NCBI RefSeq assembly: GCF_027942865.1
Contig: NC_134526.1
Coordinates: forward strand, 10,944,284-11,008,283
Direction of reading: 5' to 3'
DNA length: 64,000 nucleotides
Source: Odontesthes bonariensis
Lineage: Eukaryota; Chordata; Actinopteri; Atheriniformes; Atherinopsidae
The notes under the pieces were generated by a model, which saw only the letters and a list, made by a program, of their open reading frames with translations, was not told the DNA's origin and did not search any database. The position numbers were made by a program, and so were the translations under genes. Of this stretch, positions 37,001-52,235 are shown one piece after another. Numbering within the stretch: position 1 is the first letter of the stretch; every line of letters starts with the position of its first letter.

Positions 37001-40000
37001 TTCCAATCCCCCACTCCTCACCCTGCTTCCCAAACAGGATGTTCAGACCAAGCTGCGTGACGCTTGCAAGAAAACTGGCGACGAGTTCATGACCAACAGA
37101 ATTGCAACCCAGTCTAAGGTTGGTAACATATGGTGACTGCAGGTGTAGTTCATCTTGAGCAGTTACCGCTTTTTGAAATCCAAACGTAACAAAAGGAGCT
37201 TTGTTGGACCTGTTTTGCAGGAATATCTTCCAGCAGACGTTCAGGCCCAGTTCTCGACAAGCAGAGAGTTAATTAGAAATATACACAACAGCTTCCAGAA
37301 ACTGCGGGACAGAGCTGAGAAAATGGCAGAGCGCTCAAAGGAAAATGCAACTGATCTACTCATGTTTGGTAGAGAGCTCAGGTATTTAATTATCAAAGTA
37401 TAAAGTCTTTCTGTAGTGCCGAGAGGTTTTATTAATACGTTTCAAATCCTCAGTGGCTAAGCCACTCCAATATTAGGTTCTCCCTCTATAATAATGCGAT
37501 TTTCGGCAGTGTACTGGGCTCGGATGCCTCGACTCTTCCCTCCCTGGCCTCCTCACAAAGCACCTGGGGGACCCTGCGTCAGTCTCTGAAGAGCCTGTCC
37601 GTGGAGTTCGCTCTGTTATCCGACAAAGCGGCTCAGCAGGTACAGCCCTCAGTCCTTCCCTGCTGTGTTTGCTCAAAACTAGCACAGGGTGATAAATGTT
37701 GTTTTGTTTGTATCCTCAGGGCAGACGGGAAGAGGATGATGTTGTGGAAAAGCTGAATCTCTTCCTCGATCTGCTACAGTCGTACAGAGTGAGTGAATTT
37801 CACTTTTGGCTTTAGCTGTGCTGTCTTAACTCGACTAAACCCCACCCCGAGGTGACTGGGATCCTTTTTTTGTTGTTCTTGGTTTTTAAAGATAAGATAA
37901 GAGCCGATGCAGGCCTGTGTATTTGCAGTAAACAAAAAACTTAAATCCAGGATAATAGGTTGTGATCAGTTTGAGGTTAAAAAGTCTATTTCACAGGAAG
38001 GGAAGTTTTTAGTGGTGGCTGGAGTTCTCAGATTTAGGAATGTGTGAATAGATAAAACGGCAGCTTTTGATAAATCTATTAAACATTATATATACGGTAA
38101 TTCATCATTTCTTCAAGTAATTCATCTGTCGCTGTTGGCTGCTCTGTAATACTGCTGTGGAGTGCTTTGCCCTTCCATTTTCAGTCAGAAAAACTGCTTT
38201 ATTCTTTTTTTTTTTTTTTTCTCTCCAGGATCTTTGCGAGCGGCATGAAAAGGGCGTGCTTCATGAGCACCAGAGAGCTCTGCACAAGTACGGAATGATG
38301 AAGAGGCAGATGATGAGCGCCAATGCTCAGTCTAAAGAGCAGGCATCTGTGGAACAGCTGGAATCACGAATTATTCAGGTGATTGTTGTCTTTCAAATAC
38401 ACTTTTTTTTTTTTTTACTTTTTTGTGTGGTGTTTTAGTCAATTATGAACTATTTTACCTCAGTGTATCTCCACTAAAACGCACCATCTGGCCATATTTT
38501 TATTTTACAGAAACGAGTACAAAGGATTTTATTTTCAGACTGAATTCGTAATGGTTATAAAATATTAACAAATTTAGAATTTGATGCCAGAAACACATTC
38601 AAAGAACTTATACTTAGGCAAGTCATCCACATGCCATGCACACTGATACACCCTCATACCATTACAGACGCTCGGGGCTGATAACAGTCTTGATGGTATT
38701 TCTTGTCTTTTGCACGTTTTCCCTAAAAGCAGCTAAAATGTGGACTCATCTTACCACAGAACATGTGCACACTGTCTCTCTCTCCATCTGACACAAGCTT
38801 GTGTACCGAGATCATGGTGACTTTGATTTCTGGCTGTCTCCTTGAGTAATGCAGTAATGCAGGGTTACAATGCTTGATGCAGCGTTGGACTTTGTTGAGT
38901 GAAAGTGGTTTTCAGAGGTACTCCCAAGCCCATGTGGGTATGTTGATCATGGTGGCATTATAGTATCTTGTGCAGTGCTGCTTTAAGGGTTCAAAGCTTG
39001 CACAGAGCCAATATTAGCTTCTGTCCTTGGTCTCTGTGGATGGAGCTTTTTTTTTTTTGACACAAAGAGCTACCTTTTCCTGGAAAGACTAACATCTCAA
39101 CCTGAATGAAAGCGAGCGAGTGAAACTGACACGATACGACGACGAAATTTCGCGAGGGTGTCCTGATATGCAGCGTGACGATTTTGTCGGGAGTGATTCT
39201 ATTGGTTCAGAAAGTACTCACTTGAAACACCGAGTTCTCTTACCTGTCTCCAATTAAGTTGCTGAATGCAATATTTTACTAGTATATTGTTTGAACTTTT
39301 CTGTCCGTCTTCACCCAAAGCCCGGTCCACTCTAATGGGTCAGATGAAACGTGTCTCAGGAGCAGTGTTTTCTGCAGAGAGAGAGAAAGTTTCTTTGGCG
39401 TCAGCTTTGGGTTTTGTAACTTTGTGTGTTTTTGTGCATGACAAAAAGGTCTGCAGACTGAAGGGAAACAAACCTGAAAGCATGATATGTTTTTATTTTT
39501 TAATCCCTTTGAAATATTCAGTTTAATGTGGTTAAAAAAAGAAACTCCTTTTGAAGGAGCCATGGCACCATTTCAATTACCACCACAAAGCTGAGTCAAA
39601 GTAAGAAAGTAATTAACTTTCCTGTATACTCCTGCGTCCCTGGTGGTTTTTATCTTGTGGTTACAGTTCCTCTTTGTCACTGTGGTTTGTCACGTTTTTT
39701 TCAGTATAATTCCCTTACTTCGTACATTTCTGTCCTGCAGTTTGGGCTCCGACAAATTCAGCCTTTCTGGAGTTTTGGTGGTCCACGTCTGTAGACAAGT
39801 TTTAAACTATATTTCATTATTATTTCTCCTTAAGTGCTACAATTAGATAAGCATACTGGATTTCTATCATTGATGTCTTGTAATAAATTAACATAATTAT
39901 TTTTCATGGGACTATAATGAAAATAAACACTTCAAGGAATAAAAAGATACTGAATTGAGGAGCTTTGATAAGTAAACCTGTAGATTAAGGGTTTGTAACT

Positions 40001-40969
40001 GCAATAAGATTACTACTGATAATAAAAAAAAATCAGTTTAGAAATCTAGGAAGAGAGAAGAGAAGTGTAGAAATAAAAAGGATGAAAAATAAATGATAAA
40101 GGATCACCTAAATAACTGCAATTCATCCTGACAATGAATGTGTTTTTCATAGACCTTTCTGATCTCTCCTATCACTATATATATTATTATTATTATTTGT
40201 GAAAGCATGATTACAATAGCTTTTCCATTTAACAAATGCTGTTTTTTTTTTTTTTTTTTGTTCCCCCCCCCCCCCAAAAAAAATTCTGTTAATAGCAAGA
40301 AAGCGCTATTCAGACCATGGAGCTCCGCAACTACTTCTCCCTTTTCTGCCTACATCAAGAGACACAGCTCATCTTCACCTACCTTCCAATCACCTCCCAC
40401 ATTCTGGGGGCTTTTGTCAACTCACAGGTCCAAGGACACAGAGAGGTAAGACTGCTCATCTGGAAATCCTTTTTCCACAGATCTGTGTCAATATTGACTC
40501 GGCACCGTTGCAGCAGGGACAAATCAGCTTTAAATTTGACTTTTACACGCATGGACTGATGTTGATGGTTGGTGTAACTGACTGGTCAATCTTTCAAAGA
40601 GGATTACAGCTAGGTTACATTTTAAATGGGGCAAATGACCATTTCAAATATATTTTTCTAGTTTAGAAGCAAATACCACAGGGTGTATTTTAGATTCTTA
40701 TTTAGAGCTTGTCTTTTATTCTTCTCTTAAATCCCAACAAACCAACATTTAGAGGGTTTATGTGGATCTCAGAGTAGTTTAATTAACATCTTTGTGTTAA
40801 GAGTGGCGTTATTTCACCATTTGGTTTTGAAACTGTATATTTTCAGTATAAACAGGACTAAATTGATTGTGTGACTTTTTCTCTATAGATGGGAGAGGTG
40901 TGGAATGAACTCCAGCCAAAGCTCGGCTGTCTTTTCCGGGGTAATAATGGATTGAAACCTCCTATCTAA
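32853..40969 (+). CDS. snx8: Sorting nexin 8 (Snx8) with N-terminal EH-like domain, complete
   Basis: Coding exons: 32853-32889, 33558-33685, 34261-34390, 35037-35227, 35419-35539, 36748-36884, 37038-37118, 37221-37381, 37510-37639, 37720-37788, 38229-38378, 40296-40445 and 40889-40969. They total 1566 nt, 521 aa. Residues about 137-250 form a PX domain (RRYSDF at 170-175, PPKRML at 195-200) for phosphoinositide binding on endosomes. Residues about 275-500 form the SNX8-type BAR region that dimerises and bends membrane. Residues about 16-98 resemble an EH domain, which I do not find in the human protein (about 465 aa). The in-frame ATG at 32868 (M6) has a far better Kozak context (gccATGg) than 32853 and may be the true start, giving 516 aa. 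Intron 4 uses a GC donor (35228); all others are GT-AG. The known role is endosome-to-Golgi retrieval. Paralogue (8a or 8b) not decided. Confidence 0.95.
34030..34061. repeat. (GT)n microsatellite in snx8 intron 2
   Basis: A near-pure GT run of about fifteen units lies between coding exons 2 and 3 of snx8. It is an ordinary simple repeat, likely polymorphic. Confidence 0.85.
38570..39010 (-). mobile_element. Decayed DNA-transposon copy in snx8 intron 11
   Basis: The stretch begins with ttgatgccagaaacacattc at 38581. It continues through cactgatacaccctcatacc (about 38640), aaaatgtggactcatcttac (about 38736) and agcccatgtgggtatgttga (about 38926). These phrases, in this order, match a dispersed teleost DNA transposon I recall, read antisense to its transposase. 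The copy is heavily mutated with no open frame. It belongs to the same family as the copy at about 50280-50790. The family name is not certain. Confidence 0.55.
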
Positions 40970-41060
40970 ATTCTAAATACATGTGACGAAGAGAAGAAAT
41001 ACTGCCACAGATGAGGATCGCAAACTGGAAAATAAAAAGCTCTGTGAGCTAAAGCAAAAG
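40970..41060 (+). other. snx8: snx8 3' UTR and poly(A) signal
   Basis: The first AATAAA after the snx8 stop is at 41031-41036, giving a very short 3' UTR of about 80 nt. Later hexamers may be used as well. The placement is inferred from the hexamer alone. Confidence 0.5.
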
Positions 41061-42714
41061 AAGAAGAAGAAAAAAAGAAAACTACATTTTACAACTGTTC
41101 CCATCCATTACACCATGCACATTTCACTCAGTAAGAGAATTTTTTGTGTCTTGCTTCTCAAGTTTTGGCTCTGATCATCAATTATATTAGCTGCAAAAGT
41201 GGGCTAATAAGTGAGCTTATAAGTCTTGTCATCCTATTTTCTTCAGAATCGACTGCCAGTGAGTCACGAAAACCCTTCAAACAGTTAACTTACATGGGAT
41301 ACAAGAAGGGAAACTATATTTATACATTCCAAACACCTTTGCTGAAGCACTTGTTCATACCTTGTAAGATGTTTAACACACTAAGATAGTAGAGACAAGT
41401 TAAGAGTTTATTAGGAGGGGGAGGGCATTTTAAATCTCTTGTCCTTAAGCTTAACTTAGACTAGTTTACAGATTTTAGTTTCTAACAATATGTAGCAGCA
41501 TACTTTATATTTCTATGGACAATTTTGTGCTATTTCTTCCGGTTTATTTTTTTATGCAGTGGGGCTTGGGAATTTGGGGCCCCTTTACAATATTAAAAAA
41601 GAAAAGACTAGCAGATTTTTAACACAACTCCTAAAAGTCTATGATGAGACCTCAATTAAACAAATGAGTTGAAGTGATCATACTTTATCAGTATACAGAT
41701 CACTCTTAAGAACACGACATGTATTTGTCCACATGGTAAAAAAAAAAAAGTAAAGTGTAATTCACTCAAAAGCTCTACAATTTAAAGTGTTGTCTTTTTG
41801 GACCAATGAGACCAAACCAGAAAACGTTTTGGCTTAAATGAGAAGCTTAAATACTCCATTCGAGCATAAAAACCTGCCTCCCTTCTGAAACATGGTGGTG
41901 GTAGTGTCATGCTCTGGACCAGTTTTGTTGCTCCTTGGTCAATAGATGGAAACATTCTTCTAAATTGTCAGTGAATTTGACACATGGGTTGTTCTTGTTG
42001 AAGATGAAAGTTAATGCTTTGAAATGGTCAAGTTGAAGTCCTGACCATAAGGAAGCAGTCGATGTGGTGAAACAAAGGTGCTACAGTTATCTGCTTTTGA
42101 GTGTGAAAATCTGATGATTTAGATCATGGCATTGACTAACTTTAAAACACCATTAAAGCTTCCTCTGCTTAAAATGTTTGCAATAATACTCCCTGTTTTA
42201 CTTTATAAGCTATTTTGAGAGCTTGACCTCAAACTATGACCTGACAGAGGAAAGACTTTTGAGATTTATTGATTAAATGATTACCTCTGGCACCAGTGAT
42301 CTATGCAAACAGCAACACTGTCAAGATGTTGATATTCACCAAAGATCAATGATGGATGTTCACTTAAATATGCATTGAATCATAACAGGATTTTCATTTA
42401 AGCTTCATTTAAAAAAATAAAAATAAAAAAAAAAGTACACATCACCTTTAATTTGTACTTCAGCACAAGATTTTAGATCACATCACTCTGTGGATGAATC
42501 CCTCCATGTTGTTTATCAGGAAAGACTGTCTGGATATTGTTGAACTGCTTTTCAGAACCTTAATGCACATTTATGGCCCACACAAAATTTATATTTTTGA
42601 TTCAAAATAAAAACTAAGGGACCGTTTAAGCTATCTCACCATCGCAAATCATCTCAAAGAGATTGAAATAACTGTGTTCACATTAATGGAAAAAAAGACG
42701 AGATACAAGCACAA
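41061..42714. other. Convergent snx8/nudt1 intergenic interval
   Basis: Both flanking genes end here. The interval is AT-rich and has no frame I recognise. It holds the decayed Tc1-like piece at 41780-42060 described separately. The remaining parts (41061-41780 and 42060-42714) show nothing I can identify. Confidence 0.6.
41780..42060 (+). mobile_element. Tc1/mariner-like transposase remnant
   Basis: The segment reads gaccaatgagaccaaaccag, then aaacatggtggtggtagtgt followed by catgctctgg, then gtcaagttgaagtcctgacc. In translation these give WTNETKPEN, KHGGGSVMLW-like and WSS-SPD-like blocks. These are hallmarks of Tc1-type transposases around and after the second catalytic aspartate. Stops and frame changes break it throughout, so it is inactive. 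Terminal repeats were not found. Confidence 0.6.
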
Positions 42715-43139
42715 TGTTTAACATGTATTTAATGAACAAAACTAATACTTTTCGTACCGTGTGAAACATTTGTTTTGGCAAGCACCAATAAAACCCAGTG
42801 ATAATATGACTGTAGATATTGTAAATATTCCACTGAATTGTGTGAAATCAGTTATTCTAAAATAAAATGATAAAACAGACTTTTTGTTCAGTATGTTGCT
42901 TCTTTGATTCACCTGGCTCTCCAAAAACAGTATTTAAAGGGTTAAGGTGAAAAACTGGTTTTATAGCATGTAAATGCTAATAACAAACAGGAGAAGTCCA
43001 CAGGGTCTTTTTTTTCCCTCCCACAAAACAAACATGGATGAGAACATTGACGTAGGTTATCTCCTGATGAGCTTCTTCAGAGGCTGAGGTTTTTGGTCCC
43101 AGACATAAGAGAACACCAGTAAACAGCAATTACTCCACA
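42715..43139 (-). other. nudt1: nudt1 3' UTR
   Basis: The nudt1 stop is at 43140-43142 on the minus strand. The first plausible poly(A) hexamer further on is the variant ATTAAA (plus-strand tttaat at 42728-42733), giving a 3' UTR of about 425 nt. No canonical AATAAA lies between them, so the end point is tentative. Confidence 0.4.
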
Positions 43140-46100
43140 TCAGACCTCCTGCACCTCCTCCAGGGTGTGGCTGAGAATCACATCGTGACCCTGAAACTTG
43201 AAGTATCCGACAAATTTCTTCTTCTGTAGCATCAGAGGGAACCACATAATGTCGTCGGGCCACATCTGACTGAAAGGAATTTTGTCAATCTCAAACCACT
43301 GAGGCCTCATTTCTGGAGAACAGGAGAAAACAGAAATAACTGTTGAGACATTAAAAACAAGAAAGAGAGAGTATCTAGAACAATATACATTTCTTATTTC
43401 TCAAATAACTATAAATTAACTTGTGACACCTGCGATTCGTTATTTCCAACAGTTTTGTTCTTGATTTGTGAAATTGGTGTTAAATCCACATGCAACTTTC
43501 TTCAGATTTGACCACGTTTGAGTTCAGCTTTTCCTTCATAAATGCCACCTCCTGATCTTTAACGTGTCTAACACTCCAGACATTTTATGTCTAACTGCTA
43601 CTGCTGTTTTGGTTTTCTGTGTGTGTTGGTGCGTCTCTGGCCTTTACCCAGTTGACCTTGGCTTAATTCTCAGGAAACACACATTACTGCGAGTCTGTGC
43701 ACTGGTTCTCTGTTCCCCCTCTCTGCACAGTTCTGTTATGTTAAATGTTTTTGGAGATTTGACACAAAACTAGTAGAAAACAAAGAGGCAGGTTGCTTTT
43801 AACATCTCGTGTTCTGTACAAGTTTAAGAAACTTTTGCATGGTTTTGGATCTATGGGCTGTCTTTCTGCATCATCAGATTTATCCAGTGCACTGAGAAAA
43901 CACCAATTATAGAAAGAGATGCAAGACATGCATGAAATCTCCCCGCAAAAAAAACCCAAAACACGCAAACAAAACACATGCAGCAGAAATCAGAAGGTAG
44001 AATTCCAACCTCTATGATGGATATGCAAGCTCTTTGGCACAAATTAGACTTGTAAAAGAAAACAGAGCTCCTTATGAACATTAGGAGAATATGCATTGCT
44101 CAGACGAGATCAACAGAAACTTGTTGGATGTGAATTTCCTGGACCCAGAACCACAACTTGATTGCACAGTCCTGACAGTTAAGCACAGAGGTAGAAGTGT
44201 GATGATATGGGCATGTGTGGCCAATGACATTTACAGACAGCGACCCAAATGTTTGTGGATATACCAGAACACTGGCTAAATACCTGAATACCAGTCCTGA
44301 AATGTTTGGAATGGGAGGAATATGTCAGCAAAGCACATTAATAAGAACACTCTAAATGTTACAGAGGAAGAAATAAAAGGTAAAACCTGCAACCTGGTTA
44401 GTATGCTTCCTGTTTTGAATTGAATATACCTTCGGAGTTTTCTAAAGAGAAAATCAAAGCAACAAAACCTCTTCACCAAAGAGTAGAAAACAATCGTCTC
44501 TGAAGAAAGGTAGAAAATCTGTGCTGAATTTTGTCCAACATTGTTATCCATGCTGAGGGAAACTAAGTCTGCCGTCTTTTTGTTTAAAAAAAAAAGAAAA
44601 AGTTTGACCCCAGTACAAGCTGACAGCTTCTCAAAGATACTAAAGCTGAACTATTAGTTTTAAAATGTCATCAGAGTAAACTTTGAAATGCTGCATGAAT
44701 TGAGAGGCAACTCAAAGGGGGTGACGGGGTTGAACTCACTTCTGTTGTGAATACTTCCACTGTAGCTTTAAATAATTAATTGATTATTTATCCATCTTAT
44801 TCTAAACATGACATACAGCAAGATAATGTAGCTGCACTTTGGATCAAACGCTCCTCTCTCCTTATCTAAACTTGACAATGCTGAACTGTAATCGTTATGG
44901 AGTCTAAACTGGCAGAGTGATAAGATAAAAGGAACTGATGGTTAAGAGGAAGCAAAAGTAAAAGGGAATCTCTGTGGAATCACAAGTTGTTTTTGTCTTA
45001 TTTTTGACATGTCGGTTATTTGGAATCACGTTAAAAAAAACCATAAAAATCCCCTTCCCTTTTCATCGTACTTCTCCTTCTCAAAGTAATCACTTTAAAA
45101 CTAGTCGTACTGTTATTTTGATACGCGAGTTGGAGAAAAATCTAGCTTTATTGTGATAAAATGTAATAATGTTAAATTAATAATGTGACAAAGTATATAC
45201 AGTGCACAGTGAAAATGAGTACACCCCTGTTGAAAAGTAACATTTTGAACAATATTTTAATACACACACAAGTTATTCCCAAAACGTGCATAGAGTAAGT
45301 TTAATACAACATCTGTTCAGCTTGCAACAGAAAAGAAAGATCAATAATATAACTTAAATGACCTATTTGTCCATTTTTGTGAAATTATGCTGGTGCAAAA
45401 GTGAGTACACCCCTATGTTAAACTCCCTGAGAATGGGCCGTGTTGGCCCGAAATGTCATGAAATGAAAAGGCATTAAAAGGGAGGTCATCGTTGTGCGTT
45501 TCATCCTTGCCTTACATTGAAATTTTACATTTTGAGTCTGCACCAGGCTAAAAGAGACGTGTGTGAGATTTGACTGAAATCCTATGGAGAGTATCATGAT
45601 CTGCTTCAGTAGTCACAGTACATGTTGACAAGCATGTTTCTTTTGGTGAAACTCAGCTTCCTACTGTTGATGGCATCCATACAGCCCCAAACCATGTCAC
45701 TCCCACTACTATGCTTGACTTTAAGCATGGGGCACTTTTCTTTGTACAAATCACTTTTTACCACCACACAGGCTTGACACCATCTAAAGCAAATTTGTTC
45801 ATCTTGGTGTCATCAGATCACAGGACATGGTTCCAGCAATCCATATCCTTAGTTTGTTTGTCTCTGATGAGACAATGATAAACAAATTTGCTTTCGATGG
45901 TGTCAAGCATGTGTGGTGGTAAAAAGTGATTTGTACAAAGAAAAGTGCCCCATGCTTAAAGTCAAGCATAGTAGTGGGAGTGACATGGTTTGGGGCTGTA
46001 TGGATGCCATCAACAGTAGGAAGCTGAATTTCACCAAAAGAAACATGCTTGTCAACATGTACTGTGACTACTGAAGCAGATCATGATACTCTCCATAGGA

Positions 46101-48549
46101 TTTCAGTCAAATCTCACACACGTCTCTTAGCCTGGTGCAGACTCAAAATGTAAAATTTCAATGTAAGGCAAGGATGAAACGCACAACGATGACCTCCCTT
46201 TTAATGCCTTTTCATTTCATGACATTTCGGGCCAACACGGCCCATTCTCAGGGAGTTTAACATAGGGGTGTACTCACTTTTGCACCAGCATAAATTTCAC
46301 AAAAATGGACAAATAGGTCATTTAAGTTATATTATTGATCTTTCTTTTCTGTTGTAAGCTGAACAGATGTTGTATTAAACTTACTCTATGCACGTTTTGG
46401 GAATAACTTGTGTGTGTATTAAAATATTGTTCAAAATGTTACTTTTCAACAGGGGTGTACTCATTTTCACTGTGCACTGTACGTGTGTCTTAGTTTTGAT
46501 CTGGAGAGTAAGGCACACCCACGTAATGCCACTTTCATTTCTTCACTCTTAAGCAGAACTCGTACCATCCGATTCTGTCGGTTCCCCGTTATAAGCGTCA
46601 GCTCTGAAGATGTGGACGTCGAGCAACTGCGGTTCTCCCACAAACTCAAATTTGATATTTCCGATCTTCTCCAGCGCATCCACAGTGAGGCTGCTTTCTT
46701 CTTGAAGTTCCCTAATAGGAGAAACATCAATCATCAATCTGTGATGATGTTACAAAGGTACACAGCACGCTTCATATAGACACTAAAGCTACTTAAAGTT
46801 GTAATGCAATGATAGCAATGTTTTCAGGACATATAGGCCAAATCAATATGATTTTACAGAAAAACACATTTCTGATCAGCCAATGAAGACTGTAGGTTAC
46901 AAGTGAAAGGACTGAAAAAAGGCTTATAGTCTGAACAAGGAGCTCTGGTTTTGACGTTTGGCTGAGACACGGCTCAGAAAAAAAAAAAAAAAAAAAGAAA
47001 ATCACCTCCTTCAGCTGCAATACTCTCAGTATTTTAAGTCTTCATGTCATATTGACATTAAGCCTTATTTATCTCTTACTCTCCCTCATTCTTTTTACTG
47101 CCCTCCCCATACAGCAGAGATAAAACTAATTACCCGTAAAAACAACACGATTTGAATCTGAATGCAGTCAGATTTGGAGTCTGACGCTCAGTGAGAAACG
47201 GCTTTTACAGACCTGAACAAAATGCGGTTTAAATTCAGCTGTGACAATGCTTAATGTGGACCCTCAGAACTTCACTGGCTCATGAAGCCAACAACTGACC
47301 GTTCCACCCACGCTGTGTTCTTCTCCATGCTACATCACTAGCATTTGACTCTCACTGTTTTGTATGCTGTACGAGCAAAGTTTGACACTAGAAACAGTCG
47401 GTTTGATCTGCTTGAAGTTTCGAGAGCTCATCCTGGTTCATCCAATAACTTTTTGCAGCCATAATGTGGGAACTTGAATCCTGGATTTCACAAAGACAGA
47501 AATGAGATGTTCAGTGACGCTGGGCAAGAAATACTATGGACGTAGCACTGATTTATTTAGTGCTCACAGGCTTCACATATCCTACACACAAAGCTGGTTT
47601 TGCAGCATTTTTCAGAGAGAAAAAGACAAAAACAACAAAGGGAAGCTTGCCTGATTGCGTTCAGGGCTTCCTTCCTTCAACTGTTGGAACCCAGACCCAA
47701 TCTCAATTTACTTCAGAAGATTTCATCAACCGTCCATCCATCCATCCATCCATCCATCCATCCATCCATCCATCCATCCATCCATCCATTTTATGTACCC
47801 GCTTAATCCGTCGGTTGGGTCGCGAGGGGGCTGGAGCCTATCCCAGCAGTCATTTCATCAACCAGTCGCACCCAATTTTTCAACCTTGCTCTCAACTGAT
47901 GTTACCCTCCCATTGGCTTGCAGTTGTGGAAAAATGTTTTTTGTTTTAATAAAAAACTACTAAAGATGTCATGAAACACCATAATGCAAGGCTCTGGTGT
48001 GATATATGATGTCTCCTTTCTTTTAAATCTGTAAGAAAGCACAACTGGAACCCTAAAAAATGGTTTGTTAATGCGCATGAATTCACTGAGGAGACATTTG
48101 TTACCTTCATTACTGACTTTTTTTTCCAGGTTCAGTGATGGACATTTCAAGTGCCAGCTGCATCTCACTAAACTTTTTGCTGATCACGTCAATCTGTCTA
48201 CTCCTGAATTTACAACCGCACAACTGAAACCACAAAGAATCTGGCCTGATGGTTTCATCCACCTCAGCCAAGCGCAGCATCCTTGGTTTTCTCTTTGACA
48301 CGCAACATTCAACTTAAAATCAAGCTTGAAAAAAAAGGCTCCCAGAATTATAAGAAGGTTAGCCTTAAAAGAAAACCATTAAAGCAGCTGATTTGACCTT
48401 TTAGCAGCATCTTCAATGGTTTCTCCGGGTTGAACTTTGCCCCCGAACCCGTTCCACTTGCCAACGCCGAACCCTCTCTTCTTCATGCCCAGCAGCACTC
48501 TGCCCGGCTGCACCACCATCACCAGGGTCAGCAGCTTGGAGCTCAACAT
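43140..48549 (-). CDS. nudt1: Nudt1 / MTH1 oxidised purine nucleoside triphosphate hydrolase, complete
   Basis: Coding exons are 48398-48549, 46566-46711 and 43140-43312 (471 nt, 156 aa, the same length as human MTH1 p18). The enzyme hydrolyses 8-oxo-dGTP, 2-OH-dATP and related damaged nucleotides to monophosphates, keeping them out of DNA and RNA; it acts mainly in the cytosol with some in mitochondria. The Nudix box begins at G37 and includes E43, R51, E52, E55 and E56, so the metal-binding glutamates are intact. The box's final glycine is serine (S58). Base-recognition residues match human: F27, N33, W117, D119 and D120. The start [10 protein letters not shown] aligns with human p18. A 5' non-coding exon is likely: an acceptor just above the ATG (exon from 48554) and a donor at 48736-48737. 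It is divergent with mrm2, 676 bp between start codons, as in human. Confidence 0.95.
44085..44400 (+). mobile_element. Tc1-like transposase remnant in a nudt1 intron
   Basis: The frame from 44091 reads SDEINRNLL, then a [10 protein letters not shown] block at about 44180-44212. These correspond to the SDE...F region and the KHGGGSVMVW motif of Tc1-type transposases. After the stop near 44277 the trailing DNA still resembles transposon sequence, with blocks like NTLNVTEEE. It lies on the plus strand in the second coding intron of nudt1, opposite to nudt1. It is degraded and no inverted repeats were seen. Confidence 0.6.
45200..46479. mobile_element. Palindromic Tc1-like element: two fused inverted 3' halves
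   Basis: Two arms of about 615 bp (45200-45816 and 45864-46479) are near-identical reverse complements with only scattered mismatches and 1-2 nt indels. The ends read cagtgcacagtgaaaatgag and its complement, flanked on both sides by TA, the Tc1/mariner target duplication. Each arm has two tgagtacacccct direct repeats about 186 bp apart (45216-45228 and 45402-45414; mirrored at 46264-46276 and 46451-46463), as in IR/DR-type Tc1 elements. The right arm starts in broken transposase sequence resembling SDET-INKF--DGVK-VW and runs to the 3' terminus. The 47-bp centre is extra transposase sequence belonging to the left arm. No intact transposase remains. It sits in the nudt1 intron, 86 bp past the exon 2 donor. 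Confidence 0.9.
47733..47860 (-). mobile_element. Retrotransposon 3' tail with (ATGG)n end
   Basis: A 57-bp (CATC)n run (47733-47789) is followed by ttttatgtacccgcttaatc, then gggtcgcgagggggctggag and cctatcccag. On the minus strand this reads as a block containing aggctccagccccc and a GGATTAAGCGGGTA-like stretch, ending in ATGG repeats. This is a very common non-LTR retrotransposon tail in fish. Only the tail is present. It lies in the first coding intron of nudt1. The simple repeat also makes short PSIH-type frames that are not genes. Confidence 0.6.
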
Positions 48550-51674
<3,125 letters not shown>

Positions 51675-52235
51675 TGTGTGTTGTCTCCGACTGTGTTCCT
51701 GATCAGTGAGTTGTCTGCGCATGAAGAGGCTCATGCCCAGCTGTTATCAAAAGGTGGCACTGTTGAGGCATCGGTGAGGTTCCCTGCCACAGGTACAAAG
51801 GCAGGCACATGCAGGCTGTTGCAGTTCTCTGCAAACTTTACACGGCAGCAGCGGGGAATCTGTAAAATATAAAAACCTATGCACAGGGATGATTGACGGT
51901 TTTCTCATGAGCCCGATGTTGTGTTTCTCTTTATTGTTTTCAGTGTTTTTGTTGCATGATCAGTTTGATATTCGCATTATTACAGAGAGTCTTTTACCAG
52001 TGATGCCGATGCTAATATTTAACACTTCCTGCCATGTAGAAATATGCAGTCTCTTTCATCTCATTCTCACATCAGGTGAAGGGAAAAGCAAACTCCAAAT
52101 TGTTGTGTACAGTTCAGCTATTGGAGATGGGGATGATTCCAAAGCTTTGCATGCACACAGTTTTTGTTTGGCTTTGCTCTTTGACGGTGGAAACAAGAAC
52201 AACTTGTTGTGAAATAAAAGGATATTTCATGTTGC
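51675..52235 (+). other. mrm2: mrm2 3' UTR with poly(A) signal
   Basis: The interval runs from the mrm2 stop codon to about 17 nt past AATAAA at 52213-52218. No other gene-like frame is present. The end is inferred from the hexamer. Confidence 0.55.

Noticed and set aside
47536-47963. Frames with [12 protein letters not shown] repeats near 47.7 kb
   Set aside because: Translation of the (CATC)n microsatellite in all three frames; part of a retrotransposon tail, not a protein.
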